Below are positions 13,611 to 18,035 of a DNA stretch of 18,035 bases, piece after piece. The notes under the pieces were generated by a model that saw only the letters and a program-made list of their open reading frames with translations, ran no database searches and was not told the DNA's origin. The translations under genes and the position numbers were made by a program. Positions within the stretch are counted from its first letter, which is position 1; every line of letters begins with the position of its first letter. This DNA comes from Treponema sp. (lineage in GTDB: Bacteria; Spirochaetota; Spirochaetia; Treponematales; Breznakiellaceae), in contig JAITBO010000183.1 in NCBI GenBank assembly GCA_031283505.1, forward strand, positions 1-18,035, given 5' to 3'.

Positions 13611-14465
13611 ATGAAACCTGCCTGGATACGGTCCCGGATTCCCGCCGGCGGTATCAGTAAAAAAGTAAATTTTGTCTTGGACAAGCATGGCCTCCGCACA
13701 GTCTGCGACGAGGCCCGCTGTCCCAATAAGGGCGAATGCTGGGGTCTGGGAACCGCCACCTTTATGATCCTGGGGGATACCTGTACCCGGAATTGCCGTT
13801 TCTGCGCGGTAAAAACCGGCCGGGAAGGGCAGCCTTTGAGGGAAGAAGAGGGCGCCGAAATTACGGCCGCTGCGGAAGAGCTGGGCTTGAAGTACCTGGT
13901 TTTGACTTCCGTAGACCGGGATGATCTTCCGGACCGGGGGGCGGATCATTTTGCCGCCTGCATTAAGGCTGTTAAGAAACGGCTGCCGGAACTGAAGGTG
14001 GAAGCCCTTACGCCGGATTATAACGGTGAGGAATTTGCCCCCATTGCCGCCGCAGGTTTGGACCTGGCTGCCCATAATATTGAAACTGTCCGTTCCTTTC
14101 AGCATATTCGGGACAGCCGGGCTTCTTTTGACAAAAGTCTTGCCACCCTTAGGGCGGCCAAGACCCTTGGGCTTACAACCAAGAGCAGCATCCTTTTAGG
14201 GCTTGGTGAAAAAAAACAGGAAGTCCTGGAAGCCATGGGAGAACTCCGTGACACCGGCCTGGATATTCTGGTCCTCGGTCAGTATCTTAGACCGTCGGAA
14301 AAACAAATCCCCCTGGCGGAGTATATTACCCCGGAACAATTTGCCGATTACGGGCGGGAAGCACGGGAACGGGGTTTTCCCGTGGTGGTCTCCGCCCCGC
14401 TGGCCAGGACCAGTTACCACGCCATGGCGGCCTGGAAAACCTTGGCCGGGGAAAGCGGTTCGTGA
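13611..14465 (+). CDS. lipA: Lipoyl synthase
   Basis: Radical SAM enzyme that inserts two sulfurs into protein-bound octanoyl groups to make lipoyl cofactor for 2-oxoacid dehydrogenases and the glycine cleavage H protein. 284 residues, at the short end of the family. Both iron-sulfur clusters are accounted for: the auxiliary cluster by VCDEARCPNKGECW (C32, C37, C43) and the SAM cluster by DTCTRNCRFCAV (C58, C62, C65). Other landmarks are TSVDRDDLPDRGADHF, LTPDYNG, HNIETV, KSSILLGLGE, GQYLRPSEKQIPL and the C-terminal ARTSYHA, whose Ser ligates the auxiliary cluster. It follows the sigma factor by 3 bases and overlaps the next, lipoate-ligase-type gene by 4 bases (GTGA), so the two lipoylation genes are translationally coupled. 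Its own ribosome-binding site is weak (AAAGGAAAAA, rather distant). Confidence 0.96.
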   Translation: MKPAWIRSRIPAGGISKKVNFVLDKHGLRTVCDEARCPNKGECWGLGTATFMILGDTCTRNCRFCAVKTGREGQPLREEEGAEITAAAEELGLKYLVLTSVDRDDLPDRGADHFAACIKAVKKRLPELKVEALTPDYNGEEFAPIAAAGLDLAAHNIETVRSFQHIRDSRASFDKSLATLRAAKTLGLTTKSSILLGLGEKKQEVLEAMGELRDTGLDILVLGQYLRPSEKQIPLAEYITPEQFADYGREARERGFPVVVSAPLARTSYHAMAAWKTLAGESGS

Positions 14466-15241
14466 AACAGGCAACGGAAAGGCCATATCTTTTCCGGCTG
14501 TTGGAAACGGGATGCCGTGACGGGTACTACAATATGGGTCTGGACGAGGCGCTTTTGGAATCCGTTGCCCGGAAAGACACCTTGCCCTGCCTTAGACTCT
14601 ACGGATGGAATCCCCCGGCGGTATCCATAGGGTACTTTCAGCGCCTGAACGAAGAGGTCGACATGGAAGCCTGTAAAAAACACGCCGTGGATGCGGTCCG
14701 GCGTATCTCCGGGGGCGGGGCGGTTTTTCACCACGCGGAGCTTACCTACAGTATTATTGTACCTGATACCCATCCCCTGGCGTCGCGGGATTTAAGCGGG
14801 TCCTATGCGCGGTTTTGCGGGGGCATCATTGAAGGGCTGAGGATACTGGGCCTGGACGCCCGGTTTGCGCCTATCAACGACGTGCTTGTGGGGGACCGGA
14901 AGATCTCCGGCAATGCCCAGACCCGGCGTATGGGCTGCATACTCCAGCATGGAACGGTACTGCTGGACAACGATGCGGATTTGATGTTTGAACTCCTCAG
15001 GGTTCCTTCGGAAAAAATGAAGGGCAGGCTTATGGAAGATGTGAAAAGCCGGGTCACCGGCCTCCGGGCGGAGGGGATTTCCATCCCCTTTGATGAGGTT
15101 GCATCTTCCTTGGCGGAGGGTTTTTGCCGTGCGTTAAACCTATCCCTAGAACCGGCAAGCCCGGGCGCAACGGAGGAAGCGCGGGCGAAAGAGCTTGCCG
15201 CTGAAAAATTCAGCTCCGGGGAATGGCTCTTCAAACGATAG
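14462..15241 (+). CDS. lplA: Lipoate-protein ligase A / octanoyltransferase family protein
   Basis: Transfers lipoyl or octanoyl groups to a Lys of target proteins; 259 residues of the biotin/lipoate ligase fold. Seen: GYYNMGLDEALLE (21-33), PPAVSIGYFQ (51-60), the acyl-AMP pocket RRISGGGAVFHHAELTYSI (80-98), NDVLVGDRKISGNAQ (139-153) with the conserved Lys147, and LQHGTVLLD (161-169). Coupling to lipA by a GTGA overlap suggests it supplies octanoylated substrate, as LipB or LipM would. However, the CFxxPSxYE-type segment that I associate with the catalytic Cys of LipM reads RFAPINDV here, which is closer to LplA (NDI/NDL). It may therefore be an ATP-dependent ligase using free lipoate or octanoate. 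The family is certain, the reaction is not, and the symbol is provisional. It meets mutL tail to tail with a 15-base gap and no visible terminator. Confidence 0.86.
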   Translation: MKQATERPYLFRLLETGCRDGYYNMGLDEALLESVARKDTLPCLRLYGWNPPAVSIGYFQRLNEEVDMEACKKHAVDAVRRISGGGAVFHHAELTYSIIVPDTHPLASRDLSGSYARFCGGIIEGLRILGLDARFAPINDVLVGDRKISGNAQTRRMGCILQHGTVLLDNDADLMFELLRVPSEKMKGRLMEDVKSRVTGLRAEGISIPFDEVASSLAEGFCRALNLSLEPASPGATEEARAKELAAEKFSSGEWLFKR

Positions 15242-15256
15242 TATTGTTAATGGCTC

Positions 15257-17098
15257 TCAGACCCGCTGTACTCCGCGGAACAAATCTTCCCTGCTGACTT
15301 CAACCCAGAGCGGCCGTCCGTGGGGGCAGCGGGGAATTTTTAATGCCAGGGCGGCCCCGGCCAATTCCAGGGCGGCGGTATCATCAAGGTAGTCCCCGTC
15401 CTTTATCGCGCCGTGGCAGGAGAGCGTGGCTGCCCAGTGTTCCGCCATATTTTCCCCCGCAGTTTTCAATTTGAGGATCTCCTCCACGGTTTCACCGTCA
15501 CCCAAAGCCCAGCCTGAGGGCAGGGCTTCGATGATCCAAGCGTCGTCACTATCACTGCTAATGCCGATCCCCAACTTTTTCAATTCCTCCAGTTTGGAAG
15601 CGAGGAATAGGTCGTCATCCTCGCTTTCAGTGGAAAACGGTATGGGTACCAGTAGTTCTTGTATGGGTATGGGTTTGTTAAGGAACCGGTCATAGAGAAT
15701 ACGCTCGTGGGCGGCGTGCTGGTCAATGATGAAAAGCCGGTCCCCCAGCTCCGCCAGGAGAAAAAGTTTAAAGATGCGGCCCACAAACCGCGGTTTTACT
15801 ACGTTACCCGATCCTTCGTAGACAGGCTTTGGTTCCGCGGCTTGCGGCGAAACTCCCTGCGCGGCCATTCCGGCCGGCTCGTCTGTTCCGGTAACGCCCA
15901 TATAGTCCACAGGCCCGCGGCCGGGCAGGGGAGTGAATGCCGGCGGCTTTTCCAGCAGCGCTTCCATGGCCATGGCTGCGGTATTTACGGCATTGGTAAG
16001 GGAATGGCCCCCGGAAGCAGGGGGCGCCGGGCGGTATGGCAGGCCGTATAGATCGGGCTGGACGGCTTGATCGGTCATGTTATGGTGATGCAAAAAATGA
16101 CGCAGTACCGTAGTAATACTGTGATGAATAGATCCCGCGTCCTTGAACCGGACTTCCCTTTTTGCCGGGTGGATATTAAAATCCGCTAGCGAGGGATCGA
16201 TGTCAATATACACCGCCCCAACCGGATGGGTTCCGTTGGGGAACCAGCCCTGGGTTCCGTATTCCAGAGCCTGGAGCATTGAGTAATCGTGGATCCTCCT
16301 GCCGTTGGCAAAAATATACTGATGCCGGCGGTCGCTGCGGGACAATTCGGGACCGCCCACCACAATTACTATTTTGAAACCTTCGCCCTGGGTATTGATC
16401 TCATGGAGAAACGCCTCCTCCCGTTTTTCCAGCAGGGCGGCGGCAAACCGTTCCTTCCGGCTTCCGCAGGCCCGGAGAAAGAGTTTGAGGTTGCCGTCCT
16501 GGGTAAACCGGAAATTCAGGGTGTAAAAGGCCAGGGCTTTTTCGATAAAGATCTGCCGGCAGAGGGCGGCTTCACTTCCTTCCCGTTTAAGAAAACGTTT
16601 TCGCGCAGGAATGGTGTCGAAAATTCCCAGGGCGCGGACGCTGGTTCCCCTGGCGCGGCGGAATTGTTCGATCCGGTATTCATCAGAAGTAAGTCCGCCT
16701 GACCCTTGACCGCCGGGTCCCACGGTGAGCCGCCAGGCTTCCCTGCCGTCGGTGCTGGTGAGGATTTCCAGCCGGGAAACTGCCGCCGCCGCCGCCAAAG
16801 CCTCTCCCCGGAAGCCCAGGGTCTCCGCGGTGTTCAGATCGTCCAGGGAACGGATCTTGCTGGTAGCGTGGGCTTGCCAGCAGAGAGCCAAATCCTCCCG
16901 GTCCATGCCGCTTCCGTCGTCCAGCACTTCGGTACGGCGTATCCCCCCGCCGTCAATAAGGAGCTCTATGGTGGTTCCTCCGGCGTCGATGGCGTTGTCA
17001 AGAAATTCCCGGACCAGGGCGGCGGGGCGATCCACCACCTCTCCGGCGGCGATCTTTCTCGCCTCCTCCGGGGGAAGCAGACGGATATGGGTATCCAT
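15257..17098 (-). CDS. mutL: DNA mismatch repair protein MutL (endonuclease type)
   Basis: Links mismatch recognition by MutS to strand incision. With the ATG at 17098 it has 613 residues. That start lies one base after the xseB stop (TGAGATG) and has GAGGG upstream; an ATG 18 bases earlier would overlap xseB. The N-terminal GHKL ATPase is complete: REFLDNAIDAG (E31, N35), DDGSGM (60-65), ATSKIRSLDDL and GFRGEAL (95-101), followed by FDTIPARKRFL, FANGRRI and FNIHPAKREVRF. A Pro/Ala-rich linker (about 345-430) leads to the C-terminal nuclease domain with the metal-binding motif DQHAAHERILYDRF (from 459), SCHGAIKDGD and CPHGRP. It is therefore the nicking type, as in bacteria without MutH. QELLVPI (480-486) matches the clamp-binding motif known from Bacillus subtilis MutL (QEMIVPL). 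Confidence 0.96.
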   Translation of the reverse strand: MDTHIRLLPPEEARKIAAGEVVDRPAALVREFLDNAIDAGGTTIELLIDGGGIRRTEVLDDGSGMDREDLALCWQAHATSKIRSLDDLNTAETLGFRGEALAAAAAVSRLEILTSTDGREAWRLTVGPGGQGSGGLTSDEYRIEQFRRARGTSVRALGIFDTIPARKRFLKREGSEAALCRQIFIEKALAFYTLNFRFTQDGNLKLFLRACGSRKERFAAALLEKREEAFLHEINTQGEGFKIVIVVGGPELSRSDRRHQYIFANGRRIHDYSMLQALEYGTQGWFPNGTHPVGAVYIDIDPSLADFNIHPAKREVRFKDAGSIHHSITTVLRHFLHHHNMTDQAVQPDLYGLPYRPAPPASGGHSLTNAVNTAAMAMEALLEKPPAFTPLPGRGPVDYMGVTGTDEPAGMAAQGVSPQAAEPKPVYEGSGNVVKPRFVGRIFKLFLLAELGDRLFIIDQHAAHERILYDRFLNKPIPIQELLVPIPFSTESEDDDLFLASKLEELKKLGIGISSDSDDAWIIEALPSGWALGDGETVEEILKLKTAGENMAEHWAATLSCHGAIKDGDYLDDTAALELAGAALALKIPRCPHGRPLWVEVSREDLFRGVQRV

Positions 17099-17099
17099 C

Positions 17100-17348
17100 T
17101 CAGCCCTCGTCGTCAAAGAGCCCCAGTTCCGGCCGGGTCTCTGTTCCGGACCGGCGGTCCTGTTCTTCGGGGCTATTCATCAGCACTTCGATGCGGCTCT
17201 CTACTTTTTCCAGGTCCTTTTCCAGATCCCGGGCCAGTTTGATCCCCTCCTCAAAAGCCTTTAGGGCGTCGTCCAGGGGAATATCCGGCTTACGGATTTT
17301 CTCACCCAATTCTTCCAGCCGTTTCAGCCGTTCTTCAAAGTTTTTCAT
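17100..17348 (-). CDS. xseB: Exodeoxyribonuclease VII small subunit
   Basis: Small helical subunit of exonuclease VII, which degrades single-stranded DNA from both ends; several copies wrap each large subunit. 82 residues, a typical size. It shows the family pattern [15 protein letters not shown] (4-18), [20 protein letters not shown] (24-43), and then a coiled helix ([10 protein letters not shown]). The acidic tail ([10 protein letters not shown]) is common in the family. The ATG overlaps the xseA stop by 4 bases, and the stop is followed after one base by the mutL ATG, so the three genes form one tightly packed operon. Confidence 0.93.
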   Translation of the reverse strand: MKNFEERLKRLEELGEKIRKPDIPLDDALKAFEEGIKLARDLEKDLEKVESRIEVLMNSPEEQDRRSGTETRPELGLFDDEG

Positions 17349-18035
17349 GCGTCCTCCAACACCGGAACTTCCACCGTTTCGGTATTCGCGGTGATAACCC
17401 CCTCCATGGGGCGTATAATAAGCCGTTCGCCGGGTTTGGTTTCCCCGGCATGGCGCAGAACTTTTCCGGTTTTCTCCCGGAGAACCACCGAAAAGCCCCG
17501 TTCCAGAATAGAGCGGGGATTAGCCGCCTCCAGGTTTACCGCTGCCAGTTCAACCCGGCGGCGCATATCCCTAATCCTTTCCGACAGGTTTTCAAGCAGC
17601 GCTTCTTTAGCGTCATCAAAACGTACGAGCCTTGGCTGCAGTATCCCCCTGAACCGGTATTCCAGGTCCTCCGCGCCGAAGGGCTTTATTAAAAGCTGCG
17701 CCCTATCAAGCCGGGCGTCCATGGTTTCCCGTAGGGATTCCCCGGCCCGCTTTACCTGCTCTAAAATATCCGCCCGGTTTGCGCTAACCAGTTCCGCCGC
17801 CGCCGAAGGGGTAGGGGCCCGGAGGTCCGCCGCAAAATCCGAAAGAGCCCAGTCTATTTCGTGCCCCACCGCGCTGATCACGGGAATTTCCGACGACGCG
17901 ATAGCCCGGACCACCGCTTCTTCCGAAAAGGGAAGCAGGTCCTCCAGGGAACCCCCGCCCCGGCCCACGATAAGCACATCCGCCAGCTTCCACCGGTTGG
18001 CCTGTTCAATACGCCGGGCAATAATGGCCGCCGCC
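17345..18035 (-). CDS. xseA: Exodeoxyribonuclease VII large subunit, C-terminal part (5' end beyond window)
   Basis: Catalytic subunit of exonuclease VII. The frame stays open to the window edge, upstream of the internal GTG at 17977, reading [19 protein letters not shown] before the conserved core. About 230 of the usual 400 or more residues are present; the N-terminal OB-fold is outside. Seen in order: [18 protein letters not shown] (the family's GRGGGSxEDL signature), [30 protein letters not shown] (catalytic-core motifs), a long coiled-coil region (about 17500-17790) that binds XseB, and the C-terminal LERGFSVV ... [16 protein letters not shown]. The usual FNDE after the signature is FSEE here. 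Its stop overlaps the xseB start by 4 bases. Confidence 0.94.
   Translation of the reverse strand, partial: AAAIIARRIEQANRWKLADVLIVGRGGGSLEDLLPFSEEAVVRAIASSEIPVISAVGHEIDWALSDFAADLRAPTPSAAAELVSANRADILEQVKRAGESLRETMDARLDRAQLLIKPFGAEDLEYRFRGILQPRLVRFDDAKEALLENLSERIRDMRRRVELAAVNLEAANPRSILERGFSVVLREKTGKVLRHAGETKPGERLIIRPMEGVITANTETVEVPVLEDA

Noticed and set aside
15222..15257. AATGGCTCT repeated directly at 15222-15230 and 15249-15257, between lplA and mutL
   Set aside because: Only 9 bases and inside gene ends; no hairpin or other support, probably chance.
17099..17116. mutL starting at the ATG at 17116
   Set aside because: It would overlap xseB by 17 bases; the ATG at 17098 has a better-placed GAGGG, and the family's conserved start (IRLLPPEEARKIAAGE) follows it.
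16706..17264. Two plus-strand frames of about 178 codons
   Set aside because: Antisense to the conserved ATPase part of mutL and to xseB; low-complexity translation.
1..18035. CRISPR arrays, tRNA or rRNA genes, intact insertion sequences
   Set aside because: No regularly spaced repeats, cloverleaf or rRNA sequence, and no transposase were seen on either strand.

Overview
The window (about 18 kb, moderately GC-rich, densely packed genes in short co-directional operons) looks like chromosomal DNA of a spirochaete, most likely a Treponema-group species. This rests on the gene mix and the style of the proteins: SpoIIE phosphatase and anti-sigma kinase signalling, tandem signal peptidases, a PEGA/formylglycine-enzyme-like protein beside smpB, and a LysM protein beside a sigma factor. 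It is an inference; there is no rRNA or other marker here to settle the species. I see no tRNA, rRNA, CRISPR array or intact insertion sequence.

Layout. (1) 1-3934: the left edge carries the first 46 codons of what looks like a tyrosine recombinase (minus strand, running off the window). It lies back to back with a plus-strand signalling operon: a SpoIIE/PP2C phosphatase lacking its N-terminal sensor region, a major-facilitator-type membrane protein with an extra N-terminal sensor-like region (broken by a frameshift near 2707-2790), and an RsbW-like anti-sigma kinase. A long hairpin follows. The operon looks like a partner-switching module damaged by mobile DNA and a frameshift. (2) 3884-4220: gene-free, with two strong hairpins and the smpB terminator. 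(3) Minus strand 4221-6178: a PEGA plus formylglycine-enzyme-like membrane protein, then smpB with a 4-base overlap. They are driven by a textbook promoter (TTGACA, 17 bases, TATAAT) so close to the ATG that the mRNA should be leaderless. (4) Plus strand 6242-10213: two consecutive signal peptidase I genes (the second with Thr where the Ser nucleophile should be), hemW, and an unrecognised 336-residue protein with an intrinsic terminator built over its stop codon. (5) Minus strand 10232-11378: a CYTH-domain protein and dCMP deaminase. (6) Plus strand 11547-15241: an NlpD-like LysM/LytM protein, a group-2-type sigma-70 factor, lipA, and a lipoate ligase/octanoyltransferase-family gene. (7) Minus strand 15257-18035: xseA (5' end outside the window), xseB and mutL, a tightly coupled DNA repair operon.

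How the genes work together: most of the window is core housekeeping (ribosome rescue, protein export, lipoylation, mismatch and single-strand DNA repair, dUMP supply). The most unusual parts are the damaged partner-switching cassette at a probable mobile-element edge, the Thr-for-Ser signal peptidase paralog, and the nlpD-rpoS-like pairing with an extended -10 promoter motif inside the upstream gene.
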